From Clitopilus passeckerianus (lineage: Eukaryota > Basidiomycota > Agaricomycetes > Agaricales > Entolomataceae), in assembly GCA_944990035.1 (NCBI GenBank), contig CALYLX010000145.1, positions 620,001 to 684,000 on the forward strand: a stretch of 64,000 nt of DNA, written 5' to 3'. Below, one piece after another: positions 44,859 through 60,236 of the stretch; the first letter of the stretch is position 1, and the number at the start of each line of letters is the position of its first letter. Below the pieces are notes generated by a model. It had not been told where the DNA came from, searched no databases, and worked only from the letters and a program-made list of their open reading frames with translations. The translations under genes and the position numbers were made by a program.

Positions 44859-45270
44859 TTAATGTCTCGCGTTTCCTTCGGATGCATGTTTTCTGACCTG
44901 GTTTCTCCTCCTATGACTCGGATCGCTATGATCTGTGTAATTTTATGTTCCTTCTGGTTGATCAGCATGCCTCATTAATGTATTACCTTTTTGTTGTTGT
45001 GGACACTGGACTGGACTTCCAAGCTTGCGACTTTTGCTCAACTTTGTACTTTGATGTTGTTTGTCTATGTATCGATAGTTATCCAATGCTAATACACACA
45101 AACAGCGCCACAACAAATCAGGACACTTCGTCATAGCAATTGACCAACATCCTGAAGGCCTGAACACTGGCACACTGTGCATACAGTAGCATTGCCGTTT
45201 TCACAATGCTCTGAATGGATTCCGTCGGAAACTGAAGCTGCCTTGTTTCTGACCGCACTGAAAATCATAA
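44859..45270. other. intergenic, GPI3 promoter side
   Basis: 3' UTR of hydrolase 3 and promoter of GPI3. Nothing else recognisable in 412 bp. Confidence 0.5.
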
Positions 45271-47072
45271 ATGGAGCCAATCTCTATTGCGTGAGTAACA
45301 TGTGGACAAATGGCTATGGAGTTGGCTAATAATTTCGACTTGTAAGAACAGGATGATATCTGACTTCTTCCTCCCCGATGTCGGGGGAGTAGAGAGCCAC
45401 GTATACATGCTGAGTGCGATGCTCCTGAAAAGAGGACATAAGGTTCCAACATATCCGATTAAATCTCACCTTTTATACTCATTCGGAACTATTCTAGGTC
45501 ATCGTTATAACCCATGGGCATGCACCAGATCGTTACGGAATCCGTTGGCTCTCCCCTGGCCTCAAAGTCTACTATATCCCATTTCGGCCAATTGCATCTT
45601 CTGCAACATTGCCTAATTTCTTTACTTCTTTGCCATACCTTCGGACCATTCTTCTGCGCGAGCATATCCACCTAATTCATGCTCACGCCAGTTTATCTTC
45701 AATTGGCCATGAGGGTATTCTCCACTCCCATTTAATGGGCATCCGCACCGTCTTTACAGACCACAGTTTGTTTGGATTTGACGATGCAGCCAGCATCCTA
45801 ACGAATAAGCTGCTGGTAGGGAACCTTCGTAATGTCGACGCCGTAATCTGCGTTTCACACACAGGGTGAGTAGCTCAATAGTAATAATTCACTTGATTTT
45901 GAAATGACATGATATATTGTTTGTAGACGCGAAAATACTGTTCTCAGGGGTCATCTATTCGAGAAGTCTGAAGATGAGCCGTCTGGCCTCTCCGTCAACC
46001 GCAACGTGTATGTAATACCCAACGCCCTCGTTGCAGATAGCTTCAAACCCGGTCCAGTCCACCCTTCTGAAACAAGTAAGACTGTCACTTGCTATAAAGT
46101 AACAAGCCTCATAAATCGCAAAGTTACCATCGTATTTCTCTCTCGCCTGGCGTATAGGAAAGGGGTCGACCTCTTTGTCGCTACTGCTCCCCGAATTTGT
46201 GCCGCTTTCCCTGAGGTTCAATTCGTCGTCGGTTTGTAGCACTTTCAAACTTCTTACCTCGATTTGACGTACTCCTTTCATAGGTGGGGATGGGCCAAAG
46301 TTGATCGAGGTTCTCCAAATGCGAGAGAAGTATCGCCTGCAAGACAGGGTTGAATTACTTGGACGTGTCTCTCCGGGAGATGTGTTATCTGTCAGCGAAC
46401 CAGCTTTTCCCAATTTGTGTCGCTCAATCTCAGGATAGGTTCTTCACCGCGGACAAATATTCATGAACACGTCATTGACTGAATCGTTCGGTATTGCTAT
46501 CCTAGAAGCCGCTTGTGCAGGCCTCTATGTGGTCTCCACCAGAGTAGGCGGGGTACCGGAGATTCTTCCGAAAGACCTAATTAGCTTTGCCGCCCCAGAT
46601 GCAGATGGTGAGTTGACATTCTTTGAGGCAATGGGAGGTATACTAACTTTCCTGATAGATGTCTTTCGCGCCATTTCTGAAGGCATTGAAATAGCGAAAG
46701 CTGGCAAACACAACCCCATGGATGCCCATCAACGCATCAGAGGCTTTTACAATTGGGAGGATGTCGCAAGTCGCATAGAGAAAGTCTATGACAAAGTCAT
46801 CAAGTCTCCTCACATGGATCTATGGACGCGCTTGGAAAGGTTTGGCCTTGAAGGTCCAAAATGTGGGATACCAACTGACGAATTTCAGGACAATGCAACT
46901 AGGCCCTTTTGCAGGGCCAATTTGGACTATAATACTTGTCGTTGATTGCATCTTCTTTCTGCTCTTAGAGTGGTGGATACCAAGGGACACTTTGCATTTT
47001 GTTCCCTTACAACTGCATGGAGCGAAATGTGTCTCAGGCTTTCACCAGCCTCCAAACACTGGGTCGACATGA
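45271..47072 (+). CDS. GPI3: GPI3/PIG-A, catalytic subunit of GPI-N-acetylglucosaminyltransferase
   Basis: Transfers GlcNAc from UDP-GlcNAc to phosphatidylinositol, the first step of GPI-anchor synthesis, on the cytosolic face of the ER. GT4-family landmarks: MISDFFLPDVGGVESH, ITHGHAPDRYG, HAHASLSSIGHE, TDHSLFGFDD, NKLL, VIPNAL, LSRLAYRKGVDL, GGDGPK, NTSLTESFGIAILEAA and TRVGGVPEILP. A membrane anchor (WTIILVVDCIFFLLLEWW) is near the C-terminus. Nine exons (45271-45290, 45352-45442, 45498-45865, 45927-46075, 46124-46231, 46284-46390, 46439-46607, 46659-46839, 46889-47072) sum to 459 codons (458 aa). Exon 1 is 20 nt. Length and motif order match the family. Confidence 0.94.
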
Positions 47073-47216
47073 CATCTTAGAACATGTCTTCACAATTAGA
47101 TATATATCCATGTTTTTAATGTAGGACTACATTATACCCGAGAATGAGCAAAACAATGACATAGGGTTTCGATAGCAATTGATCAAGAAAGCGAAATATA
47201 ATATTTGTACGAAATT

Positions 47217-50200
47217 TTATGCTTCAGGTCCTGAAGCAGCACCCCGCCTGGGTCTTCTCGGTCTCCCTCCACCTTTTCTCCTCTGTCGTTTAGAGGCTGA
47301 ATCTTGGGTACTCTCGTCATGCCGATTATTAACATAATCATTTCTCTTTATGTCCTCCCTCTCCCGTTTGGAAGGGACTTGCACCCGATCTTGAAGGGAA
47401 GTCGAACTGTTGCGGTCCAACGAGATACGGTCGAGCAGGGAAGTGCTTCTTCCTAAGTCAGGACGTCTACCATAGTCTTGATCCTTGGAATAATCTGGAA
47501 CATAGGCGTCGTCGACGATCATCCTGTCGTTTTGAAGAGGAAGGGGTGGGGGATATCGTGGCACATAGGACCGATCATCTTCAGTTAGATCAAAATGGTC
47601 GCGGCGAGTGCTCAGGCCCCGGGAAGCACGATCTTCCTTCTCGCTGGGCCATCTCGTTTCGCGAGGATACACAGATCCATGGTCAACAGAAGGCCGTCTG
47701 GGAAGGGTTGGAGGGGGCGGCGGAAGGTGGGATTCCCGTGAAAGGATGGGAGATCGGCTTGGGTATCTTGGAGAACGATCGCTGTCGAGGTCATGATCCT
47801 TCCGTATGTCAAGGCGATCTTGCATGGACGGAAAGTATGACAGTGGCTCTAAATGCCGTCTATCATTGGAAGCATCTGAATAGCGGCGGCCCAACAAACC
47901 AGGCTCACGTTGAGGCGTTGGAGAATTGGACGAAGGTACTCTAGTGAGGGGTGATGGGCTTGTTGAACGTCTGTCTCCTCCAACAGATTGGCGGAATTCG
48001 GGTGGGGGTGCTTCTCCTCTCGGTGTCCAGATTCTAGGCTGAGTTGCAGTAAATTCGCCAGGTTCAAGGTGAGACTAATAGGTACGGGCCATCAGGACGG
48101 GAAGCCAAAATAGGGACGGATGAACTGCTCACCTGAGAATCTGCATGATGGGTGGTGACACTGAGGCTTGGAGGGGGCTGCTGGCGCTGTAAAACCTGAA
48201 AAGGATGAGACAAAGGTATAGCTAGCGAATGGCAGGGATCATACAGGGCTTCGGCTATCACGTCGACGTTCCAGCGAATCGTGACTTCTTCCCCTATTAG
48301 GTCGATAAGAGTCAACCACCGGTTCCTGAAAAAGGAAGGTTTGCAAAGCTATAACACGGTAACGTGAGGAAGCACACCTCGCCACGCGCTCTGCCATTAC
48401 GAGGTGCCGCATCCGCAGCTGGAATGTGGGGGGATATGGATCTGCCAGTACCTCCACCGCGCCGATTTGTGAGCGGGATACTGTTTGTTGACGAAAGCTG
48501 TGGTCGGCGCTCACGACGGCTCTGTGGATAAGTTAGCAAAGCTCTCCGCAGTGGAAGTGCATGGCAGTCAAACGTACTCTCCGACCACCACCAGATGCTC
48601 GGTCGCTATCATCCCTTCTCAAAGGTGGTGCTCCACGACGTGTTTCTTTCTCGCGGCTCTGCTTCTTTTCTATGTAGGCGTCTTGGGGTCGGGCCGGTAA
48701 ACCTGGAGATCGTCGCGTAACAGAAAGTCTGCGAAGTTGGTGCGAGACCGCCGCCTCGTTGTCAGCAGGTTCAGTAAACGAGGCAGTAGCAGTGACAGTT
48801 TCTGTGGCAGCTGGCAACGGTTCGTTCTGAATTGATTCACCAGTATCCATAGCGTCATCCTCTTTCTCGGGATGAGTACTGCTCAAACTCTCAATGGATT
48901 CCTTGCTGGCTTCGCCATTAGTCTCTTCAATTGAATGACCGTCTGTTTGCCATGGCATCGTCAGACATAGCGTTACCCACGAGATAGGACCAAGCACACC
49001 TTCTGTGGTTTGTGTGGCAGGAGGAGAGCGGGTTTGACGTCGGCTGGATCCGCGAGAGCGAGGCGCTGATGATCCTCGGAAAGAATCAGTTTGTGAAGGT
49101 AGGGGGCTCCTTTTGCGACTAATGTTCTCTGTAAATGATCGAAAAGGGGTGACACACGAGGAAAACATTGATTAAGTTCTTGCCCGTGTGGTACGGTGTG
49201 GGAGCGGACATACGCAGTTCAGAAGGTTGTTGATCGTTGTTGACCTGCAAAAAGCCATTTTCTTGACTGTCCTCCGACGCTTGCTCCTGTGAGGCCGTTG
49301 CCGATGCAGGAGTGGGAGGTCCAGTTTCATTGGGAACAGAAACAACGAGGGATGGTTCTCCGTGAGGCAAATCGCCGTTTGGGAGCGTTTCGTCGCAGAA
49401 CTCCTCAGGGACAAGGTTAGGATCGTCCTCAGTGAGCGGAGGTGTAAGAGGCCTCATAAGCATTGCAGAAGGTGGTGGCGGTGGCGGCGGAATCGTTGGG
49501 CTTGGTTCAAAGCGGCTTCGCTTGCGGTGACCACTTGAATTCTTGGATTCGTTTGCTCCCCCCGGTCCCCGAGTCTCCGCATTTGGTGGCGGTAGGTCAC
49601 GAAGGGAACGACGGTCATGTGATGGCTGAAATTCACGTCTTGGTGGTGAACCTGTTCCTGTAGGAAGAAGGGATACAAAGGGCAAAGAGAACGACACGTT
49701 GTGAGAACGTCGTTAAAAGTGGAAGGGTGGAAAGAGAAAGAAAAAAGAAAAAGGGAGTCCAACATGAGCGTTCTTGAATTGGCTGAGTGGTGGAGATTGG
49801 GAGACCGAGATATATGCGTGCGTAGAGCAACAACAATGGCAAACGGTGCGTGGCAGAGTTCATATATGATAGGAGCTCCAGTACCCAGGCAAAAGGTGAG
49901 CTCGCCTTACTGCACATAGCAGTGCCAGACACAACCGTGGCATTGTTCCGACATGAGAGTTGAAGAGGGGTAGGGCATGAGGCGGATAACGTACTCTGAG
50001 AGGGTGTGTCACGGTCACGCATGTCTGTAGGACGGGAGGGTCCCTCTTGTCCACGATTTTGGCCTCTCGTGCTCCCTTTGCGAGGCAGGGGTAGTCGGCT
50101 TCCATTGAGTTGCTCTAAGGCAGGAGGCGAATATTGCGATTCTTGACGGGATTCAGAACCCCAAGCACGATGTGATGGTGGGTAATCTTCTCGTTCATCT

Positions 50201-51414
50201 CTATAATCACCATCAGTACTGAGATAATCTGCCCCGCGTCCATAGCCACCATGAGATGCCAGCAGACGGGGGTCGCGGCCAGTGGCTAGGGGTGGCGAGG
50301 GTGATCTTCCGCGGCCCCGACGACGGGCAGGAGGTGATGGGGGCAGCAACGGTGAGGGAGGCCGACCATAATGAGAACCTGAACGAGGGAAAGGTAAGGC
50401 ATCATCCCGATAGTATTCACCACGTCTGGCGTCGCTTTCTGCAACGTGGGCGGCACCAGAATTCCCAGAATCCTCGCCAGGCCGGTAGTGACGATCCTCG
50501 TAGGAAAGCTCGCCATTACCACTTGCTTGCGAAGCGGCTGGGACCCTCGCTTCGAGTGAAGGGCGTGAACGTCTTGAGAGTGACGCCTCTTCCGGGGTTG
50601 CATCGCTGCGTCGCCTTGGCCTTGGGGGTGGGCTCTTTGCTCTCCTGTTTCGGCGCCTATCCTCCCGATCGCGAATTTCTAGATTCGCTGTAAGAGACCC
50701 GATAAAGGAAGGCCGTTCCCAGGTCGATGCTTCTGTCTGCACGTTGTAGTAGTAAACGCCTTCGCCGTTACGGGGTGTTCGTATTTCCCAGCCTGGGGGT
50801 AGAGCCTCTTGACTTGCAGGGATTGCCATAGGAGGGTCACCTGTTGTAGGGGAGTCGGAAGATGCTGTGGGCGACCTGTTCGAGTTAGACTCACTTCGAT
50901 TCCGTGTATTCGTCACTGCCCGGACTTCGACAATGATGGCTGGACGGGTGGGAGCAACGAAAGGCAGACCCGATGAGACTGGCTTGGCTGGGAGGGCATG
51001 GGTTGGCCGGGGGGGCGGTATAACACCAGTGGGTGTCGGTGATGCTTGCTCTGCTTTCTTCTTCGAAGGAGACTCGCGAGACTTGTGCGGCGTTGTCTCC
51101 TCCCGCCTTTCCACCTTTCGAGATGACGTTGGTGGGTTGTGTGGCTTGGCTCCTGAGTCAATTGGCGTCTTGGGTCTAGAGGGAGGAGGGGCTGTCTGAG
51201 CCTCAGAGGTGCCAGGGGTGCCTTCGGCGCGTTGGAAGCTGTAGTCTTGTTCTTCGTCTTCATCTCCTAACGAGATAGAGTCCTCGGCATCCTCAGGATC
51301 GTCTTGACCAGAGGGGCCAAGTGATCGGGAAATGGACAGTTGCTCGGAGTCTTGATCTCCATGTAGCTCTTCCTCACCGTCGGACCAGTCCAAGACTTCG
51401 TTTTCTTCGTCCAT
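47217..51414 (-). CDS. large disordered WW-domain protein
   Basis: A WW domain (LPPGWE...YYYNVQTEASTWERP) lies about 210 residues in; WW domains bind Pro-rich ligands and are frequent in splicing and transcription factors. The rest is low complexity: an acidic N-terminus (MDEENEVLDWSDGEEE), then Arg/Ser/Asp/Pro-rich stretches, poly-Pro (at 49480), and a basic C-terminal end RKGGGRPRRPRRG. Start ATG is at 51414. Exon 1 is 51414-49995, followed by an unusually long intron of 337 nt that stays open in frame, then exon 2 49657-49214 and several further exons to the stop at 47217. I did not settle every downstream junction; the protein is about 1200 aa. Function is not established; a nuclear RNA-related role is an inference from composition. 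Confidence 0.75.
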
Positions 51415-51644
51415 TTTAGCGTGGGCTTGCGAGGTGAAGAGCAGGAAGGTGTGTGGCGAATGAGGTCTTTGCACAACAGGACTGTTAGAAATTCAATCTC
51501 CGCTTAAATTGCTAAGCACTGCCAACGAAGTGCCGTTAGGCGCTGGCACCTCAACGTCGCGACCTGCACGCCGTAGTCTCCGTTTTCCGCCTGTTTCTCA
51601 TTCTGGCGTCGTTTATTCGCCAGAGACAAGCTCATGCGACAACC

Positions 51645-52810
51645 ATGCCTCTAATGAACGCGTCTGAAGATGGATATTACAATAGAGGGTCAGGCAGCCT
51701 AATGCAACAGGTTCCTGTCATTTTCAGGCGCCTGCACCGGTTCCAGCAGATGGTGTGTTGCCGTTGTTTTCTTGTTTTCCGTGGAACTATACTTACGGAG
51801 GTCTGTACACAGGATTTTGAACTGGCAGCTTGGCAGTTAACTTATCTATGTTTGGCACCGAAGCGAGTGTGAGTGTGAGCCTGCCTTCTAATCCCTGACA
51901 GGAAGACGTTAAATTATAACTAGGTACCGAAACGTGTACTTCCATAAACGTATACACGCATCCGTATATTCAATTAAAGCAAGCTGACTCAATATTTACA
52001 ACTCTAGAAACCAAAAATACTTGGGCTCGCGATGACCCAGCCATCCTTGTGCTGATTGCAGCGTGCCTATGTGGTGCACCCCTTTTTTCCTCCTTCAATC
52101 AAAGGGCCACAAGCTGAAATCGACTTTCTAGTTTCCGCTGTGGCATGGGCCATGGTGTACTCGCTTTCTCTCTTTGCAGCTCTCAAACTCGCCCTCTTGA
52201 TGATAGTGCGAGACTTCCTGTTGAGTGGGGTCCTGATTGCGACCATTTTGTGGTAAGTGATTTTTTGCGTTAGTTCAGACTTGGCAAGGTCAACCATCTC
52301 ATTACATTCACAGGTTCATTTCTAACAAGCTGCTATTATCCCCGCCTTCTCACACAACCCCGGCGGATTCTGGCGTAGAATGGGCCTATGCCTTTGACGT
52401 CCACACCAACGCTTTCTTCCCTTTGTACCTTGCCCTATACCTCGCCCAGCTCTTCCTTCTCCCAGTCATTCTCAAGAATAACTGGGTCTGCCTTTGGGTG
52501 GGCAATACGTTATACCTAGCAGCGTTAGTCTAAAGTTCTTTAACATCGAAATATGACGTTTCTGACTACTATTGCTGCCCAACAGCTTTGCACAATACAC
52601 GTATGGGGTCTATCTGGGATTAAACGGTAAGAGCTTCATCATTTTCCTAGGCTGTACGCTCATGCCATCGCCGTTTGGACAGCCCTGCCATTCCTTGTTC
52701 GCTCTGAGCTCTTGTTATCCCCTCTGCTGCCGCTCTTCACAGCATATATAGTCTCTTTATTGGGTTTCAATGTAGCAAAACATGTCCTAGCCATTTACTT
52801 TGGACCTTAG
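51645..52810 (+). CDS. GMH1: GMH1/UNC-50 family Golgi membrane protein
   Basis: Five-to-six-helix membrane protein of the Golgi, linked in yeast to Arf-GEF Gea function and in animals to receptor trafficking. Family motifs: RRLHRFQQMDFELAAWQ, PKRVYRN, TKNTWARDDPAILVLI, LWFISNKLL, VEWAYAFDVHTNAFFPL, NTLYLAA, FAQYTYGVYLGLNALPFL and the end LGFNVAKHVLAIYF. Eight exons (51645-51752, 51813-51868, 51924-51949, 52008-52073, 52132-52252, 52314-52523, 52586-52626, 52683-52810) sum to 252 codons (251 aa), the family length. It is divergently transcribed from the WW gene across about 230 bp, so the two share a promoter region. Confidence 0.93.
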
Positions 52811-53219
52811 AGATGCGGTGTATAATATAAACCCCATATATACAATCGATTGCGAGATCGGATATACCACTGGCAGAAGCGGTGTCAGCAGCGACCAGCT
52901 CTGGTTCAGGTGACAATTATCCTCTGAGCCTTTATCAGTTCTGTCACCCTTTCCAACATCTTCTGCTGTGGGCTCTACCCGCTGCTCGGCGCTCAGCAAG
53001 CATACAATAACGATAGCGCGGCAGTGCTAGAGCTGTAACTGCCAACTCGTCACGTTCCACCATTACTGTATCCACTCGCGCTATTCGAGCCCGCGCCTTT
53101 GACCTAAGCCACCACCACCACATACCTTTCTTTTCACGCCCAGCCGTATTGCTTGCATTTTCTAAGAAACCGACTCACTTACAGCCACTCTTCACGAATT
53201 CCTCCCCGATTAGACTATA
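52811..53219. other. intergenic, calcineurin promoter region
   Basis: Contains the GMH1 3' end and the calcineurin A leader, including a CACCACCACC tract at about 53107. The minus frame at 52787-52999 is unassigned. Confidence 0.5.
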
Positions 53220-55796
<2,577 letters not shown>

Positions 55797-58273
55797 TCCC
55801 ACAATATGTCAAGAAGGTAGAAGGGACCCAGAAGGAAGGGCTTCATGCGCCTCGTGAGATCACGAGCTCACAGTGACGTTAACTGTCAACCTTTTGGGGT
55901 CTTCAGTTTTAGTTCTAGTCCCTCAATTGTATATAGGGGTTACCCTCGTCCGAACTTTCTCTATTTTCCAGTCCTCTAATACAATCAAATTGCAGTTACG
56001 TCCCGTGGTATTTAAGCCATCCAAGACTTTTCCCTTTGGCAGACTTCCGTATTTTCATTGGGCAGAGCGACCTCCAGGGAGCTGTGGCGCACATGCTATC
56101 TCACCTTTGGGTAGGTTATAGCCCTTGTCCTGCCGCCGGAAGCACCAGCCAATATTCTGGCAAGTGTATGTGGTTTGACAATGCTGTTACTTGTTACTGG
56201 TTCTGTTATTTGGGGCTGATGTAAGGTCGCTTTCGGAAATGTTGGCAGGCGAGTGGGACTAGTTCCGCCCGGAACAAATGAAATATGGGTGAAGCGACAA
56301 AATATCATACGATGATTCATTGGGACGTAGATGCTCTGTTTGTCCATAATTATAAGTTGCAGGAAGAAGGCTGGGAGACTGTGCTAGACGATGAGGACGA
56401 CGAGGGAAATCCAAGTGTTGGACGTTCCCGAGTAATACCGTAATGATTTATATTTTCCTCTGATTTCTCCGCGTGGCACGCCAGCCCAGATCGACGGTGG
56501 GTGGGGTGTCATGACCTCCAGGGTTCGCTGGCATTAACTCCTGCGGTTGACCGTGACTCATGGGAGGATGGCCCTTGAAGGCCTTGAAAGGGCGTCCATT
56601 CTCCTTCGTTTTTGTGAGTAGTTCGACCGCCCATCCCCCCACGAGCCACAACTGACTGAATTTTGGGTAGTCACAGGCCCAGCAATATGTGGGATATCAC
56701 CTTGAGCTTGCCAGTGCCTTCTCGAGGCTAGCAAAGACACAAGTGGCACCCTGACATCCCTCCCCGCACCAGACGCTTCGCCTGTCCCTTTCAACGCCAC
56801 TGAATTTCTTTGGCACGGTGGATAGTTTCCAAAGCGGCTCCGAGACTTTGAAGAATAGTTGTCGATGGCTCAGGAGCTGGAACATCTTGGAAATATTGAA
56901 AGATATGCGGGATAATCGGTCGCCGAGGGTATACCCAAGACGATATTGGGGTCGTTAGTCAATGGAGGCCTTCAATTTGGTACTTTACAATGCGGTCGAC
57001 TACCGAGTGAGCATGCTCAATTTCTATGACTTCCCGCTCACTTCCCAAAGTAGCTCCTTCACTGCAGAAAATATCGGCAACCTCAGTAAAGGCGCACGGC
57101 CAGGCTTTTGGCCTTCTGCTTCATTTGTCTCTAGCCCAAGGGCGACTGCGGCACGGCGGTGTCTTTTCGGTCATGAGCTTTCAAGCTCAGGTAGACCCTG
57201 CCTCATGTCTGTGCCCGGGCCCCAGGCCTCCCGCCTCCCATGTGTATCGATTGCGGGTCATGGACGCCATCCTTATCCTTCGCGTCGAAGCAACTCAGCA
57301 TCGTTACGTTCCCCATACCCCACGTCCCCTGAAGGTAAAGTTATTTCGCCATCCATCCCGATTGGCCGAGCACATTTCGACGCCAGAGCAACACATCGGG
57401 ATTAACGTTAGTTGAAGTCCGTCACATGAAAAAGTTGTACAGTTGGGCAATGAAAAGCCGTGGTTCACCTCAGAACGCAATGAGTACTCGTCGCCGACGG
57501 AGGTGGGTCCTCTTAATATCGCGCAATCAGACAATGATAATCTGGACCTCCCCTTCTCATTTCAGAAGCCGGAATGTAATATTAGAGGGATGCCACTTGT
57601 TGGCAAGGACTCCAAGGACCAAGCCTCATGCATCGCAGACGATGAGTCCAAATAGTCGACTATTTCAATGGCAGAGTCAGGGTCCTCACCGTCGGCTCAT
57701 CTTCCCCACATTTCCCCTAATGATATATGAATTTGAAATTAAATCGTTCCTGTCCGGAGTAGTGTAGGTTTATCTATGTACGAGGCTCGAAGTAAAAGAA
57801 GATTAATTTAGAGAGCCTCCACGCTTGCGAACACCTATCTAACGAAAAATCCGTCCATCGACTTCCATCGCCTTGCACCTGGTCATGATTCCTGTAATTA
57901 ATCCGAGAAGCTCGCAGACATGCGCACGAGGGGTCATATGCACCCTAGAAAATCGACGACTAGGTGGTGGCGAGATCTTAAGCAATCACATCTCGGTCGT
58001 GTATTGACTCCTTGTGTGCATCCACGCCTCATGGGGGTCAAGAGGTGCCGCCAGACGCCAAACTGAGCACAACATGCCACTGATCAGTGAGATCCAGTGG
58101 TGCATGCGCACTGCGAGGAAGCTGACGTTGACAGAGGATCCGTATGGAATTACAGTGGGAGAGCTGAGATCAAAATCTCTAGGCACTTAGAAACAAGTGC
58201 GTTTGAGGACGAGTGGGGATGAACTGGCATGATCTCTGGCTTATTCGCCTTGGAGAAGGGTGCGGACGAGGTA
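55797..58273. other. intergenic with a short coding-like stretch
   Basis: About 2.5 kb between calcineurin A and MRS2. A plus-strand segment at 56252-56448 looks coding in two frames (see findings), but no complete gene could be assembled. Overlapping frames at 56962-57415 and 57426-57767 are unassigned and conflict with each other. Confidence 0.4.
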
Positions 58274-60236
58274 CTATGACCAACCATCTGCACTTCTTTT
58301 CCGTAGTGGAAGTGGAAGCCAAGGTTTCTTACTCCTGTACTTGTCGGAGGTATTGGAGAGGCCAACTTTTCTGATTTTAGCCAGCCTAGATAATACTTGT
58401 AAACTGACAGTTGCCAATCACTGATCCAAGAAATATACACTCACGTCCGCGTACCCATCCATGCTACGATAACCGAAACGGCTGCGGCAATGGCAGACAT
58501 GCCATAGAAAGCGTAGGGATTTTGCTCGAAATGGTTGGTTAACTGCAAACTCAGGGATCAGCACACGATAGCGTCATTCTCCACGTGGTTCTACATACGT
58601 TCATGCCGAGCAATCCCGCAAGCATAGCGCCTGTACCCACACCCAGGGTGGCTATCGAAACCTAAAACAGCTGTCTAACATTCGGAATTGGCAGATTAAG
58701 GGAGCCGCGTACCTTCAGATCCAGAGCAAGGAGTGCATTACGATTGGAGTCTAGAATTAATTCGACGATTTCTTGAGTAGATTGGACATTGCTCTGCAAA
58801 AAAACAGAAGTTAATGCTGGATTAAATTGTTCTAGATGATTAGTTAATTTACCTGTATATTTTCGGCTTCGTTGACGATTTCTTCTACTTGTTTGCCGAA
58901 TGCTTCTAGCAGGACCTCAAGATCCTCGTGGTCTTCGCGGATAATGCCATTTTTCTTGTCCGTGAGGTACATTGCATTGAGATCATCGTCTGTCAAGAGA
59001 TAAGTATTCTGAAACATTTGCTAAAATCGCAGCCGACCTACCCTGACTTAACACTTCGTCTAGGGCTTCCTCGACCTATGTACGATGAGAATGAGTCCCT
59101 AGATATCTCTCACGAGAAATTTTTCTGACCAACTTAGCGCGGTTTTGAAAACTGGTGAGGCGCCTAGAGTAATGAAGGAGTCGTTTGAAACGATCGTGAT
59201 CGATGTTATCCTCGAGCTCTGCAAGGAGCCCACCGACTAGGTTACGGATGAATACCATCTCCGCTTCTAACGCGCTCATAACCGAAAGTAGGACCGACTC
59301 CAAAGCTCTAGAGCAGGAAAGGTGAATCTGGCATACCCGGGTAGAAGATGGATAGTCGTACCGGAATTCATAGGAGATCCCGTATTTTTAGACTTTAAGT
59401 TGTGCTTGGATCATAACTTAGGAAGGTTGATTGACAGAGCGAAAAAATTCCTCACCTCTAGATGATACAGAAAGACTGAGTGCAGCCTTGAGTCGACCGA
59501 CCCATACGTGTCGAATAGGACAACGGCATCAGCCTTGACCAGGGCACGGATATGAAGAATGTTGACCTGCACGGGCACACCATAGAATTCAGGCGATGTA
59601 ATTCAAGGGAAATCAATATACGCACCAGAATCGCGTCTTTTCTTACAAGTATAGTGGGCACGAGGTTCGGAACTCGAGAATCTATCTTTCTAAGGTCACG
59701 GGCCTGGCAGAGTCGGAACGTTAGACCAGAGTTACATTGAGGCTAAAGTGCATTCCACCATACATTCAGCCGGTGTTCCGTACTCAGGTCGGATTTCTTG
59801 AACTGTCCGGATATTGTTTTCACGTTTCCTGGAGAAATAACCTTCAGAACATGACAGGGCAACGGTGGCCATTTTTTGTGATCAACCTTCGGCGTCCAGG
59901 ACGGTGCCTATATTCGTGGTTTAAGATGAAATCCGTCAACAAAAACGTTTGATACACGTACATCTAAGCATAAGATCCGTAGGTTGGCGACCATTCATGA
60001 GCTTGTCAAGTATTGCAGCCTTGGCGGCATCCTCTTGCTCTCCATCCAACCCCTGCGACTGTACTTTCGGTTGGGGCCTTCCTGACCATGAAATGCTCCT
60101 TAGATGTAGTATCGAAGCCTTTCCGTCTCTGGCGTTCCTCGCGCTGCAGGTGATACGGCCGGAAGACGGAGAAGTTATGGATTCCGCTCGAAGTGCGTCC
60201 AAGAGAACAATGCGTGTTGGGAAAAAGACGAGCCAT
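58274..60236 (-). CDS. MRS2: MRS2-type mitochondrial magnesium channel (CorA superfamily)
   Basis: Inner-membrane Mg2+ channel. Signatures read on the minus strand: LDKLMNGRQPTDLMLRC, TVLDAEGNVKTISGQFKKSDL, ARDLRKIDSRVPNLVPTILV, HIRALVKADAVVLFDTYGS, RLHSVFLYHLE, the helix NEAENIQSNVQSTQEIVELI, NRNALLALDLKVSIATLGVG, the GMN pore motif in LAGLLGMN, and AFYGMSAIAAAVSVIVAWMG as second membrane helix. Positively charged residues follow (LSRLAKIRKVG). At least seven exons are evident. The end (stop at 58274-58276) is well supported. The N-terminus is not settled: ATG 60236 gives MARLFPNTHCSLG, but the junction near 60090 would need a 28-nt intron, so an exon boundary there is wrong or an upstream start is used. 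Confidence 0.88.

Noticed and set aside
56962..57415. Two overlapping plus-strand frames of 147 and 129 codons
   Set aside because: They overlap in different frames over the same DNA, so at most one could be real, and neither resembles a protein I know.
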